The notes: generated from the sequence alone by a model not told the origin. A DNA stretch of 64,000 nucleotides from Peredibacter starrii (GCF_034259205.1 NZ_CP139487.1:1550001-1614000); one strand, 5' to 3'; positions 7,787-16,648 are shown, counted from the stretch's first letter. Program-made: numbers and translations.

Positions 7787-8457
7787 TTTAAGACATTCTG
7801 ATTCTTCATAATAATCACCACAGCCATGACCTTCGCGAGATACTCCTTATCTCCGTGATGACCTTTTCTAATAAGTTTCCAAGCATCGCGAGTTTTTGTA
7901 CTTTTTATCGCAGCCTTCGTTCTATATTCACCCATGTTGTAGGCGAGAAGGGCAAGCTGCCAGTCCTTGAACATCTTGTGATTGGACTTAAGATACTTCA
8001 GAGCAGCTTCCGTTGAAAGCTTCACATTGAGACGCTGATCTGTTCGATCATTAACTTTTAATCCAAAACTCTTGGCGGTTGGTTTGACGAACATCCAAAG
8101 CCCTGATCCCCATCCTCGTTCAGAATGAATATTTTGATAGCCTGATTCAACCAACGGAACCGCGAGAAGCTCTTGAGGAAGTTTGTGTCGTGCGATCTTT
8201 TTACTAATGAGTGGTTTGAAGGTCTTCATTCTTTTAAAGCAGACCTGCATATGTTTTCGGCCAGAAGGTTTGCCGAGTAGACGATTCAATTGTTTTAAAA
8301 CCTGATCATTGACCACAATGGGAAACTTGGTGTTCTTCTGTGCCCTCTCAGCAAGAGTAAGTGCCTCGGTTTTTGTGATCTTGTTATCTCTTACTATTTT
8401 GTGAGAAGCAGCCGCTTCAGTTACAAACAGGAAGACACAAATAACTAAATACTTCAT
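7783..8457 (-). CDS. lytic transglycosylase (SLT/MltD-like)
   Basis: A 224-residue exported murein hydrolase. The signal peptide MKYLVICVFLFVTEAAA is followed by a helical linker and a Slt domain. That domain has the catalytic Glu in VPLVESGY, then the GWGSGLWMFVKPTAKSFGL and LLAYNMGEY segments typical of the lysozyme-like fold. Start choice: ATG at 8457 gives a clean signal peptide. ATG at 8475 has a slightly better Shine-Dalgarno (AAGG) but adds MILDDV. It is predicted to cleave peptidoglycan glycan strands, useful for wall remodelling or prey-wall work. The specific role is not shown. Confidence 0.85.
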   Translation of the reverse strand: MKYLVICVFLFVTEAAASHKIVRDNKITKTEALTLAERAQKNTKFPIVVNDQVLKQLNRLLGKPSGRKHMQVCFKRMKTFKPLISKKIARHKLPQELLAVPLVESGYQNIHSERGWGSGLWMFVKPTAKSFGLKVNDRTDQRLNVKLSTEAALKYLKSNHKMFKDWQLALLAYNMGEYRTKAAIKSTKTRDAWKLIRKGHHGDKEYLAKVMAVVIIMKNQNVLN

Positions 8458-8646
8458 GACATCATCTAAAATCATGAACCTTAAATGATTATGGAGGCAT
8501 TATCTACCTCTTGAGTCTGATTAACTTTCCCCATCACGACACAGTCGTAAAATTCAAATCTCACCAACTTACATGTGGCCGCCATTTTGCTTTTTTATCG
8601 AAAGTCATTTTTATGTGCCTAAGCACACTTTAAAAAGGAGTTTTAA

Positions 8647-9567
8647 ATGAAAAAGAAGAATAAGTTGCAGCATGTAGCGCCGATGGCACTTAGTGCATTA
8701 CTGTTAATGTCGGTTGTTTCATGTGGTAGCGATGACGATGACAGTAGTAGCTCTACTCCTCAACAACAGCAGAATCAAGAGGGGACATTCACGGCCACTC
8801 TAACGCCTGAAAATCCAAGTGTAACATCTCCTACAGGAACAGCTGAAATTCTTGTTCAGGGTGATAACTTCAATCCTAAAATTCAAGTAATGAATGCTCT
8901 TGATACAACTCACGCTCAGCACATTCACCAGGGTACACGTTGTCCGACTGCGGCCGATGATACTAACGGTGATGGTGTGATCGATGCAACAGAAGCAACT
9001 GCAGTATATGGTCCGGCAATTATTCCTCTAGATGATGATCTAGCGGCAACAACTGGTAACTTCCCATCTGGTGCAGATTATAACTACGATGAAAGTGCAT
9101 CACTTTCTGAAATGCTGACTAATCTAAATCTTGCAACACTTAACCTAGAAGGCCTTGTGGTAAATATTCATGGTGTGCCTGAAGACACTACATTACCATC
9201 AACTGTTCAAGGTTCAAAAGCTGACTTCCCAATCGCATGTGGTACTTTAGCTCTATCAACAGGTGGAACTACAGGTGGCACAACAGGCGGTACAACTGGT
9301 GGTACAACAGGCGGAACTACTGGTGGCACAACAGGTGGAACAACTGGGGGCACAACAGGCGGAACTACTGGTAGTACAGTAGGCGGCACTGCTGGCGGTA
9401 CAGCTGGTGGAACAGTTGGTGGTACAGCAGGCGGCACAGCTGGTGGTACAGTAGGTGGCACAGCTGGCGGTACTGCAGGTGGAACAGCTGGTGGTACAGT
9501 GACTGGTGGAACTGCAGGCGGAACGGCCGGTGGTACAGTGACTGGTACAACAACAACAGGTTACTAA
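8647..9567 (+). CDS. lipoprotein with CHRD-like domain and Gly-Gly-Thr repeat tail
   Basis: A 306-residue lipoprotein with lipobox VVSC at Cys26, followed by an Asp/Ser/Gln linker. The globular part (about 45-200) has THAQHIHQG-RCP, a calcium-loop-like DTNGDGVIDATEA, a second NIHG motif and IACGTL. It resembles CHRD-type beta domains. From about residue 206 to the C terminus there is a tetrapeptide repeat: first GGTT, then GGTA/GGTV. AAAGGAG precedes the ATG. It is likely outer-membrane anchored and surface exposed, with the tail as a flexible or adhesive stalk. The repeat DNA could vary in length by 12-base steps without frameshift. Confidence 0.8.
   Translation: MKKKNKLQHVAPMALSALLLMSVVSCGSDDDDSSSSTPQQQQNQEGTFTATLTPENPSVTSPTGTAEILVQGDNFNPKIQVMNALDTTHAQHIHQGTRCPTAADDTNGDGVIDATEATAVYGPAIIPLDDDLAATTGNFPSGADYNYDESASLSEMLTNLNLATLNLEGLVVNIHGVPEDTTLPSTVQGSKADFPIACGTLALSTGGTTGGTTGGTTGGTTGGTTGGTTGGTTGGTTGGTTGSTVGGTAGGTAGGTVGGTAGGTAGGTVGGTAGGTAGGTAGGTVTGGTAGGTAGGTVTGTTTTGY
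9261..9557 (+). repeat. 12-bp coding tandem repeat (GGN-ACN-ACN/GCN/GTN-GGN)
   Basis: About 300 bases of near-perfect 12-base units encode Gly-Gly-Thr-(Thr/Ala/Val). An upstream block is Thr-rich and a downstream block Ala/Val-rich. Antisense frames stay open only because of this repetition. Confidence 0.9.
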
Positions 9568-9576
9568 GATTAAATC

Positions 9577-9600
9577 AGGGCCTCGCAAGGGGCCCTTTTT
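9577..9600 (+). terminator. intrinsic terminator of the repeat lipoprotein
   Basis: AGGGCC-tcgcaagg-GGCCCT followed by TTTTTT, nine bases after the stop codon. Confidence 0.85.
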
Positions 9601-9677
9601 TATTCCAATTTCTCGATAGTTGGCCCTCCTTTTCAAACTTCACTTTATATCCTCAAAAATTATCCGATAACCCTAAT

Positions 9678-10808
9678 ATGACTTTGGTTTTGGCCATTCT
9701 CTCACTCTTATTTTCGCTCTCATTGTGGGCCCAGGAAGTCACATACACCAACGCCACTTTCAAAGGGGCGCCACTTGAACATGCTCATAAGCTAAACGAA
9801 TTTTTTAAAGACGAGGGGTTCATTCCCTTGGCCGATTCTCAGTTTGGAATTCCTTCACTCGGAATCAATCAGGTTTATTTTGCGGACGCTGGCAAGTTTG
9901 TGATGGTGAAGTATGGCATTGAAGGTGAGTTTCCTTTAAAGCAGATTATTGAAACAGCAGAAGGCTACTTGGTTCATGATAAGGTTGGAGATAATAGGTT
10001 CTTTATCTATTTTCGTGGGATCAATCAGGAAGCAGTGAAACTAACTCTGCTTCGCATGCAGGATAAAATTTCTAAGTATTCACTTCCATCAGTAAAATCC
10101 ATCTTCATTCCTGAGGCACGCGCACAGGTCGACTGTGGAAGTCCTGTTCTGGTTCAGCAGATGACTGACTTCGCAAACCTCTCTGGCACCATGGTTTGGA
10201 ACTTCGCTAAGAACTGTGTGAGTGGACTAGGTGAAGGCGCATGGGCCGCAAGTGGTGGCGCTATTGCGAGTGGGATTTCAAGTCTCTGGGAAGCAGTTAA
10301 GCATCCAATTGATACTATCGATAAAGTTGGAAACGCAGTGGAGAACTTCACTGTCGGTGTTGCGAACTTCACAAAAGGTCTCATCAACGATCCTCGCGGA
10401 ACTCTCACCAAAATGGGAGCGAAGGTTGGTGGTGCTTGGGATGACATGGTGGATGTTGTGACAAACATGTCGACGGACATGAAGATTCAATTTATCTGTT
10501 CATTCATTGGTTCTCTTGGCGTGGACGCGGCGATTGCATTATTCACGGCCGGAGCTGCCAGTGGGAAAATTGCCGTCAGTTTAGGTTTATTGGCGAAGCG
10601 ATTCTCAGCCGTGGCCAAGACCATGGGACTACTTTCAAAATTATCTGTAGCGGCAAGGGCCAAGCTCGGCATGTCGGCCGACAAGATGAAAAACTTCATG
10701 GAAAAACTTATGCATAATAAAATTCCAGAAGGAGATTTGAAGCATCTTGATGGTCTAACGACTTTTGATAAGGATTTTAGCGTGAAGGTGGTCGCATGTT
10801 ATATGTGA
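9678..10808 (+). CDS. exported protein with hydrophobic Gly/Ala-rich domain, unknown
   Basis: A 376-residue protein with a signal peptide (MTLVLAILSLLFSLSLWA, cleavage before QE). An N-terminal globular part (about 20-150) ends with PEARAQVDCG. A helical, Gly/Ala-rich region follows: GEGAWAASGGAIASGISSLWEAV, later a hydrophobic helix near 275-300. It ends VVACYM. The middle region resembles amphipathic 'pre-toxin' segments seen in secreted effectors, but no toxin domain is recognisable. Its stop overlaps the next exported gene by 13 bases, so the two form a translationally linked pair. The function is unknown. Confidence 0.7.
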   Translation: MTLVLAILSLLFSLSLWAQEVTYTNATFKGAPLEHAHKLNEFFKDEGFIPLADSQFGIPSLGINQVYFADAGKFVMVKYGIEGEFPLKQIIETAEGYLVHDKVGDNRFFIYFRGINQEAVKLTLLRMQDKISKYSLPSVKSIFIPEARAQVDCGSPVLVQQMTDFANLSGTMVWNFAKNCVSGLGEGAWAASGGAIASGISSLWEAVKHPIDTIDKVGNAVENFTVGVANFTKGLINDPRGTLTKMGAKVGGAWDDMVDVVTNMSTDMKIQFICSFIGSLGVDAAIALFTAGAASGKIAVSLGLLAKRFSAVAKTMGLLSKLSVAARAKLGMSADKMKNFMEKLMHNKIPEGDLKHLDGLTTFDKDFSVKVVACYM

Positions 10809-11326
10809 TGACCTTGCTTCTATCATTCTCGGTTTTCGCTGAACTTGAGCCGATGTCGCTCAGGATGAGAGAATGCATGACTAATGTTTTTGATCGAGCA
10901 GGTTTTGATAAGAGTAAACAACATAAACTTCTGGTCGGGCAAGGTGACCGTGCTTTCGATAAGCGAGTCCGTGCTTTCGTTGAGCAGGCCAGGCCAGCTG
11001 TCTATGAGAAGCATACCAAGGCGAGAAATCCGGCCGAAGCGGCTGAGATGTCTAAGAAGCATGCTCAGTATATGCCGGGGATTGTTCGCGAACGACTTGA
11101 GCGCCGGGCTCTTCGTATGGATACTCCTGGAGTTCTTCGTGAGAACCAGGGGACACTATTCAAATTTGTTAAGTTTGAAAGTCCCGTTGGCTATGACCTA
11201 GGTAAGCCCACATACTTTATGAGGGTTGAAATTGGGCCCACTGGAGAGTTTCATGGACATCCCATGAGTCCAAATAGGGTCAGAGACAGTATTGGGGACG
11301 CGGACTTTAAGGCCCTTTCAGAATAA
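10796..11326 (+). CDS. exported basic protein paired with the preceding gene
   Basis: A 176-residue protein with a short signal peptide (MLYVMTLLLSFSVFA, before ELEP). The ATG at 10796 lies inside the end of the previous gene with GAAGGTGG upstream. An alternative ATG at 10808 overlaps the stop as TGATG. The mature protein is rich in Arg and Lys (RERLERRALRMD) and ends with a beta-rich part containing TGEFHGHPMSPNR. The family is not recognised. The basic character and His-Gly-His motif leave open a nucleic-acid- or metal-related role, but this is speculation. Confidence 0.65.
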   Translation: MLYVMTLLLSFSVFAELEPMSLRMRECMTNVFDRAGFDKSKQHKLLVGQGDRAFDKRVRAFVEQARPAVYEKHTKARNPAEAAEMSKKHAQYMPGIVRERLERRALRMDTPGVLRENQGTLFKFVKFESPVGYDLGKPTYFMRVEIGPTGEFHGHPMSPNRVRDSIGDADFKALSE

Positions 11327-11385
11327 TAATTCTTTGGCCAAGTTCATTGGGCCATCCTCCGATAATCATCTAAACGGAGGATCTC

Positions 11386-11862
11386 ATGCTTAAGCTATTA
11401 CCACTTCTACTTGTATTTGCCTGTGCTCACCAACCTACATTCCAAATGGACGCCAATAGAGTGACGTGGATTGATAGAAGTGAAGACGATGTGCTTACTC
11501 ATCCGCATTTTTCAACAATGCCTGTGCAAGAGCGAGTAACTAGTACTGGTACAAAAATGTTTTCTTTTAAAAATGAAGCGCGCTCAGGTGAAACAACTTG
11601 TGGAGATATTCGCTGGGGCGGTAAGTGTAATACAGTTGTTCAAGATCAATCTTGTAATCATGTATTTACAGTCAAAAAATCTGTCGTAGTTGAATATAAC
11701 AGAGTTGGGGCATGTGGCCCTGAGCAACTTAAATTTCGTCCATTTCAAGATGGGGAGCCTGTTCTAACTGATCGTGAAGCGGCTCACTTTGGTTCTAGAG
11801 ATGTTGCTAGTGAAACGAAAAAGAAAAATTGCGGGATTGCTGGTCAGTTGTTCGGTTGTTAG
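11386..11862 (+). CDS. small lipoprotein, unknown
   Basis: A 158-residue protein. The signal sequence ends in LVFAC (lipobox, Cys12), followed by AHQPTF. Six cysteines lie in the second half (TTCGD, GGKCN, QSCNH, ACGPE, NCGI, FGC), suggesting disulfides. AACGGAGG precedes the ATG. A promoter may lie in the 59-base gap. It precedes the AT-rich nuclease/HEPN pair by 15 bases but looks like an ordinary envelope gene. No family is recognised. Confidence 0.7.
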   Translation: MLKLLPLLLVFACAHQPTFQMDANRVTWIDRSEDDVLTHPHFSTMPVQERVTSTGTKMFSFKNEARSGETTCGDIRWGGKCNTVVQDQSCNHVFTVKKSVVVEYNRVGACGPEQLKFRPFQDGEPVLTDREAAHFGSRDVASETKKKNCGIAGQLFGC

Positions 11863-11877
11863 ATATTTAGGTGTAAA

Positions 11878-12945
11878 ATGGCTAAAAAGCGAGACCCCGA
11901 TAAAAGTGCAAGAAATAGAATAATTAAAGATCTAAAAGAAAGATTAAAGGCTCTACAGCCTGATGTTTTAAGGACAACGGGAATTCGAAGTGAATTATCT
12001 CTTAATGCTATTATAGGTAGCAAAAATGATGAATATCTCGATTTGAAAAATGATGTCATTAACTCGGACGCAGAATTCATAAACAAATGGCTGTCGGGAC
12101 TGAAAAAGATGTCTCAATTAGGGGATGATGCCGCAATAAGGTTAGTTTCACTCCTGCGAGCAAATAACTTTTTCAAAAACTATCTAATGCTTTACCTTAA
12201 AAGGTCCTTCCTTATTCACTTCGATGAATTATCAAAAAAACGACCGTCCCTAGATAAGTCTGAGATTTGGATTGGACAGGAAAACGCCAACTACGGATTA
12301 TTTGTAACTCCAAGATTTAAAGATGGGAAATGGGAGAACGATAAAAGTGAGATTCGTGCATTCTCTTATGGCTATTGGACAATTGGTCATGTGTTGAGTA
12401 CTGGATTGGTTATACCAAATAAAAATAAGAAAATTGAGTTCAAGGACCTTGATCAACTTCTTATATTTTTTACTGAAACTCTTGTTCGAAATTCAGGATC
12501 ACAATATGAATATGACATTGCAGATCAGTATGCTGAATTTGTTAAAAATAGTGATAATCCACTGAACATTCCTTTTATGATTCCAGAATTTCGATATTTG
12601 GGAATTGAGAAAAAACATAAATATCGTTTAGATTTTATGATCACGAATCCGTATACGTTGGAAAGAGTTGGAATAGAGCTTTCACCCTGGTCTACCCATG
12701 GTTATTTGAGCAAGATTGGAGATTTAACTCAGAAAGAAATAAATGAAATGGCTTTGGACAATTTTGAATATGAAATGACAAAACACAAAAATTTCTTCAA
12801 ACGACATGGGATATTCTCTTTGATCTATACAGATTCAGATCTCAAAGACTGTAAAAAACTTTTCAAGGAAGACATCCAACCATTACTTGAAGTTGAACAA
12901 CCAGTAACTCAAATCTCTTTCTCTATTATGGAAGAATTTCTATAG
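11878..12945 (+). CDS. putative PD-(D/E)xK-like nuclease, defence cassette candidate
   Basis: A 355-residue cytoplasmic protein with no recognised family. Residues 237-275 run IPEFRYLG, then YRLDF (Asp252), then VGIELSPWSTHG (Glu267, His274). This E-D-E-spaced layout is like the core of restriction-type endonucleases of the Vsr/DUF559 kind, though the usual Lys is not in place. The N-terminal half is helical and charged; residues 128-175 carry the striking IWIGQENANYGLFVTPRF and YWTIGHVL. The local DNA is more AT-rich than the flanks. It is followed after nine bases by a HEPN-type gene. The nuclease reading is an inference. Confidence 0.5.
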   Translation: MAKKRDPDKSARNRIIKDLKERLKALQPDVLRTTGIRSELSLNAIIGSKNDEYLDLKNDVINSDAEFINKWLSGLKKMSQLGDDAAIRLVSLLRANNFFKNYLMLYLKRSFLIHFDELSKKRPSLDKSEIWIGQENANYGLFVTPRFKDGKWENDKSEIRAFSYGYWTIGHVLSTGLVIPNKNKKIEFKDLDQLLIFFTETLVRNSGSQYEYDIADQYAEFVKNSDNPLNIPFMIPEFRYLGIEKKHKYRLDFMITNPYTLERVGIELSPWSTHGYLSKIGDLTQKEINEMALDNFEYEMTKHKNFFKRHGIFSLIYTDSDLKDCKKLFKEDIQPLLEVEQPVTQISFSIMEEFL

Positions 12946-12954
12946 GTCCAAACT

Positions 12955-13521
12955 ATGTTGAATCCTGAAATTGTAAGATTTACTCAATCTTGGCTTACTA
13001 AAGCTGAAGCTTATTCTGAAGAAAATGTTTCTGGCTGTTATGATAAGTTTTTTACCTTGTTTGTAGTTTATAATAGGCTTTATGCTGAGGCTACCTTCCA
13101 CTTGTCTCGACTAGGGCAGATTGATATCGAAAGCCGCGAAGCTTTTCCGGATACGAATGCAGGCCTTAAATACATCATTACATTTCTAACTCCTGAATAT
13201 ATCCAGCAGAGACTTGATGCCGAAACCGCCGCTGCAATTGAAACAATCAAGTCCTTGATTGAAAGTGAAAGGTTTCATATTGTTTTAGATATGAGAGATG
13301 GATCTGTTCGAAGAGACAAAGACATGGAGTTATTGAAATGGCTTAGTTCGGAAAACATTAAGCATAAAGCAAATGGTTTAGCGTTATTACTTTATAGTGT
13401 TAGATGCAATATGTTTCATGGGAACAAATCATATGAACCAGTTCAGGTTGAGCTACTAAGACCTGTAATCATAATTCTAAAATTCTTCATTAGGATCACG
13501 CAAGACAAGCTAATGACCTAG
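12955..13521 (+). CDS. HEPN-like protein (candidate RNase)
   Basis: A 188-residue, all-helical protein. The C-terminal helix has VRCNMFHGNK with Arg150 and His155, i.e. the Rx4H motif of HEPN ribonucleases. An upstream helix reads FVVYNRLYAEA, a pairing common in HEPN proteins. It lies nine bases after the nuclease-like gene on the same strand, so the two are likely an operon. HEPN proteins serve as toxins or RNA-cleaving effectors in defence and toxin-antitoxin systems. No typical MNT antitoxin is adjacent. The stop overlaps the convergent glycerate kinase stop by four bases. Confidence 0.65.
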   Translation: MLNPEIVRFTQSWLTKAEAYSEENVSGCYDKFFTLFVVYNRLYAEATFHLSRLGQIDIESREAFPDTNAGLKYIITFLTPEYIQQRLDAETAAAIETIKSLIESERFHIVLDMRDGSVRRDKDMELLKWLSSENIKHKANGLALLLYSVRCNMFHGNKSYEPVQVELLRPVIIILKFFIRITQDKLMT

Positions 13522-14702
13522 CTTTGTACTAGCACCTGCAAATCACAAACGTTCGTTCCAGTAGGTCCAGTCTTCAAAAGTCCTTGGACCTTCTGGAAAA
13601 AATGATAAGAATCGTTCCTTTCCAGATACTCACTAACTTCAGCTTCGGCCTTATTGTAAATCTCCTCGGTTGCATACGCTCCTGCCGCATCCGTTGGACC
13701 ATCGGTTCCATCAGTTGAAGCAGCTAAGAAAGCCACTCCGGAAGGCCAGCTCTCACGTTTTTCCATTTCTGATAGAAACGCCAAGGCCATCTCTTGATTA
13801 CGTCCGCCTTTACCGTTTCCTTTAAGTGTTACAGTGGTTTCTCCACCGGCGAGATAACATACGCCTTTTTCAAGTTTATCTACGACTGAGGCAAATAAGT
13901 GTGCCGCATCTTTGGCTTCACCTGTTAGCCGTTCAGATAAGATGACTGTCTTATACCCAAGTCTTTTGGCCTCTGCTTCTGCCGCCGCCAGCGCAAGTCG
14001 ATTAGATCCAATAACTAAATTATGCAAATTAGCAGGACCAACTTCACCCGGCTCAGGAACCGTAATCCCTGAAGCAATCGTATGAAGATCATCACCCAAC
14101 ACATCTGACAAAATTAAATTCAACGAAGTAGCAGACGCAATGACTTTCGCGAGCTTCCCACCTTTAATCTTAGAGAGACTCTTTCTAACTTTATTGATCT
14201 CTTGAATCGTGGCCCCAGTTGCAAGTAACTCTTTGGTCTTTGCTTGCTTCTGGGCCAATGTCACTCCATCAATCGGAAGTGCGGCCAATGCCGATGCTCC
14301 ACCAGAGATAAGACCAATAACTAAATCATCAGCTTTTGCTTTTTCACAAAACTCATACAATTTCCTACCAGCTTCAACACTTCGCTCATCCGGAACCGGA
14401 TGAGAAGATTCAAGCTGAAAAAAATGAGAGGGAAGTGATTCACTGTGACCATCTTTCGTAATTATAAGTCCGGCATCAATCCGCTTTCCAAGAACATCGA
14501 TAAGTCCTAAAGCCATTCTTGACGAGGCCTTGCCGACTCCAAATACGAAGATTCTCTTGTAAGCTTTCAGATCAAAACTTTTACCCTGAACAGTAAGAAC
14601 TTCACCATCTAACTTCAAAGTCTGCCCAAGCATACTCCTTGAATCGACTCGATTGAGCCCGGCCCTAAAAATCTTTTCAGCATCTTGAGCAGCTTTATTC
14701 AT
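13518..14702 (-). CDS. glycerate 2-kinase (DUF4147/MOFRL family)
   Basis: A 394-residue enzyme that would phosphorylate D-glycerate to 2-phosphoglycerate. The N-terminal domain has FVFGVGKASSRMALGL, LIISGGASAL and the KxxSxIKGGKLA segment. The C-terminal MOFRL domain has LAGGETTVTLKGNGKGGRNQE and STDGTDGPTDAAGA. The start at 14702 is chosen because it overlaps the permease stop as ATGA, implying translational coupling. With the GntP permease this forms a glycerate or sugar-acid uptake unit feeding glycolysis. Confidence 0.93.
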   Translation of the reverse strand: MNKAAQDAEKIFRAGLNRVDSRSMLGQTLKLDGEVLTVQGKSFDLKAYKRIFVFGVGKASSRMALGLIDVLGKRIDAGLIITKDGHSESLPSHFFQLESSHPVPDERSVEAGRKLYEFCEKAKADDLVIGLISGGASALAALPIDGVTLAQKQAKTKELLATGATIQEINKVRKSLSKIKGGKLAKVIASATSLNLILSDVLGDDLHTIASGITVPEPGEVGPANLHNLVIGSNRLALAAAEAEAKRLGYKTVILSERLTGEAKDAAHLFASVVDKLEKGVCYLAGGETTVTLKGNGKGGRNQEMALAFLSEMEKRESWPSGVAFLAASTDGTDGPTDAAGAYATEEIYNKAEAEVSEYLERNDSYHFFQKVQGLLKTGPTGTNVCDLQVLVQS

Positions 14703-16039
14703 ACGAAGAAACTCAATAACCATGCAACAAGGAAGGCCACTGTTCCTTCAACGAACGTTGCCGTTGAAAATACTCGGTATGCCGTTCCCACTTCTAAATT
14801 AGAAAACTGAGAAACTACCCAAAAATAAGAATCATTTGCGTGTGAAACTACCATCGCACCTGCACCAATCACTACAACCGTAAGCGCAGGGTGAAGTCCA
14901 AGTGTTGCCATGAGTGGTGCCATAATAGTTGAAGTCGTAATGATCGCAACTGTCGATGAACCCTGAGCAGTTTTAAGTGCCGCCGAAATCATAAACGGTA
15001 AGAATAAACCAAGTCCAAGTTTCGGATCGGCCAGAACTGTACTTACATAATCCTTAAGTGGTGAAACACTCAGAATCTTACCAAGCGATCCACCAGCACC
15101 TGTAATCACAAGAATCAGGGCCGCGTCCTTGATCCCTTCACTGGTCCAAGTCGAAAGTGCTTCAGTCCATTCTTTCTTAGACTGAAGAAGAGTAAACGAA
15201 AGAAACATCCCGATGATCAAGGCCACAACTGGATCTCCAATGAACTGAGCAACAGAAGTTAATGCCCCATCACCAAATGGCTTTGAAGGAAGATCGGCCA
15301 CAGATTTACCAACGATTAAAATAATTGGTCCAATGATCGGAAGAAACGAAAGCCATGGAGAAGGAAGTTTTCCATAACGATCAATGAGTGTTTGATAAGA
15401 TTCAGACGCTGGGACTGGTGCCGGAAAACGATTACCAATCTTAGTAGCAAAGAACCAGGCCGCAAGTGCGGCCGGAATTGCGGCCATCGTTCCGAAGAGA
15501 ATAACCATTCCAATGTCAGCATTTAAAGCACCTGAAGCGGCCAAAGGACCCGGAGTAGGTGGAACCATCGTGTGAGTAGCATAAAGACCAGTTGCCAATG
15601 CTACTGCCATAACCACCATTGAAGTTGATGATTCCTTTGCTAATGCCTGATTAAGCGGGTTCATAATAACAAAGCCCGAATCACAGAAAACAGGAATAGA
15701 AACCACAACACCGGCCGCATTCATAGCAAGAGATGAGCGCTCTTTTCCAACGATCTTCAAAATAGACCGAGTCATTGATAAAGCAGCACCTGTTTTCTCC
15801 AAGGTGAGACCCATGATAGTTCCGGCAACGATCACGATACCAATATTTGTAAGCGTTCCCCCGAAGCCTTCTTTTACCAGCTTGATTACTTCCAGAGGTG
15901 GAAGACCGATAGCAACTCCATAGGCAATGGCCACACCAATCAGGACAAGAAAGGCGTTTACCTTATATTTTCCAGTTAGAATGACAATTAGACCTACTGC
16001 CATTAAGAGCATAATGAGCGCAATCTGACCTGATACCAC
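14699..16039 (-). CDS. GntP-family gluconate/glycerate:H+ symporter
   Basis: A 446-residue integral inner-membrane protein with about 12-14 hydrophobic segments. It has family landmarks: the IGIVIVAGTIMG helix, SIPVFCDSGFVIMNPL (about residues 114-129), THTMVPPTPGPLAA, and VSHANDSYFWVV near residue 400. A GTG start at 16039 follows CAGGAGG. It is first in a two-gene operon with glycerate kinase, which makes glycerate a likely substrate. GntP members also carry gluconate and related acids, so the exact substrate is inferred only from context. Confidence 0.92.
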   Translation of the reverse strand: MVSGQIALIMLLMAVGLIVILTGKYKVNAFLVLIGVAIAYGVAIGLPPLEVIKLVKEGFGGTLTNIGIVIVAGTIMGLTLEKTGAALSMTRSILKIVGKERSSLAMNAAGVVVSIPVFCDSGFVIMNPLNQALAKESSTSMVVMAVALATGLYATHTMVPPTPGPLAASGALNADIGMVILFGTMAAIPAALAAWFFATKIGNRFPAPVPASESYQTLIDRYGKLPSPWLSFLPIIGPIILIVGKSVADLPSKPFGDGALTSVAQFIGDPVVALIIGMFLSFTLLQSKKEWTEALSTWTSEGIKDAALILVITGAGGSLGKILSVSPLKDYVSTVLADPKLGLGLFLPFMISAALKTAQGSSTVAIITTSTIMAPLMATLGLHPALTVVVIGAGAMVVSHANDSYFWVVSQFSNLEVGTAYRVFSTATFVEGTVAFLVAWLLSFFV

Positions 16040-16249
16040 GAAGCCTCCTGTCTATTAATTCCTTATATTTATCAATGCTATACGAGACAGCGCATTAGAG
16101 AAATCTTAATAGTCTTACTTTTAATCATTCTTTGAGAACAATGTCTGGCGGCCGGAGGTACACTTTTTGATGGTGATTCCGCGGAATTGTAAATTTTTAA
16201 TCATAATCATGAAATCTTGAGCTAGAATTTATGTGTCGGAGATACTTCT

Positions 16250-16645
16250 ATGAATTTCTCATTTAAGAAAGCTTGTCCCCACTGTAGTCAGAGTCTGAAA
16301 TTCAGAGTCGGTGACAACTACAAAAAAATGATTGTTTGTACTCATTGCAATCAAGAGCTTGGATTTCACTGCTCGCGAAACATCTATTTCTATGGCTTCA
16401 GTACTTGTTTTTGGATTGTGGTCTCTTTCTTCTTACTTAAAAATTATCCGCTAGTACTTACAACTCTTGCGATTCTTCTGTTCTGTAGCGCTATTTTCAC
16501 AAGTATCCCTCTTTCACGTCTGATTAAAGGTGAAGAGAAGGCCTATCGACCTTTTATCCCGGCCTTTCAAATGATTCTTCTGGGAACAGTTGTTAATACA
16601 TTTATCCTAACTCTTGGGATTATGGTGTACACAAAAGTATCCTGA
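16250..16645 (+). CDS. zinc-ribbon membrane protein (paralogue 1)
   Basis: A 131-residue protein. The N-terminal zinc ribbon is CPHC-(~18 residues)-CTHC (residues 9-37), followed by two or three hydrophobic segments with ACSAIFTSIPLSRL-like residues between them. A paralogue at 32904 shares the FSF-KK-CPHCSQ opening and the SIPLS(K/R)L motif. It is probably anchored in the inner membrane with the ribbon in the cytoplasm. The role is unknown. Transcription likely starts in the 210-base gap upstream. Confidence 0.75.
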   Translation: MNFSFKKACPHCSQSLKFRVGDNYKKMIVCTHCNQELGFHCSRNIYFYGFSTCFWIVVSFFLLKNYPLVLTTLAILLFCSAIFTSIPLSRLIKGEEKAYRPFIPAFQMILLGTVVNTFILTLGIMVYTKVS

Positions 16646-16648
16646 AAA

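Noticed and set aside
9207-9461. Pro/Val-rich antisense ORF over the repeat
   Set aside because: Same cause: the repeat lacks stop codons in this frame. The real lipoprotein on the plus strand explains the region.
9261-9557. Tandem repeat as a CRISPR array
   Set aside because: Units are 12 bases with no spacers, and lie inside a coding frame.
9256-9636. Cys/Ser/Thr-rich antisense ORF over the repeat region
   Set aside because: Its composition is just the 12-base repeat read on the opposite strand; it has no ribosome-binding site or conserved motif.
9678-11326. Polymorphic toxin with immunity gene
   Set aside because: No toxin domain is recognisable and both proteins are exported, which does not fit a cytoplasmic immunity partner. 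Kept as an unknown pair.
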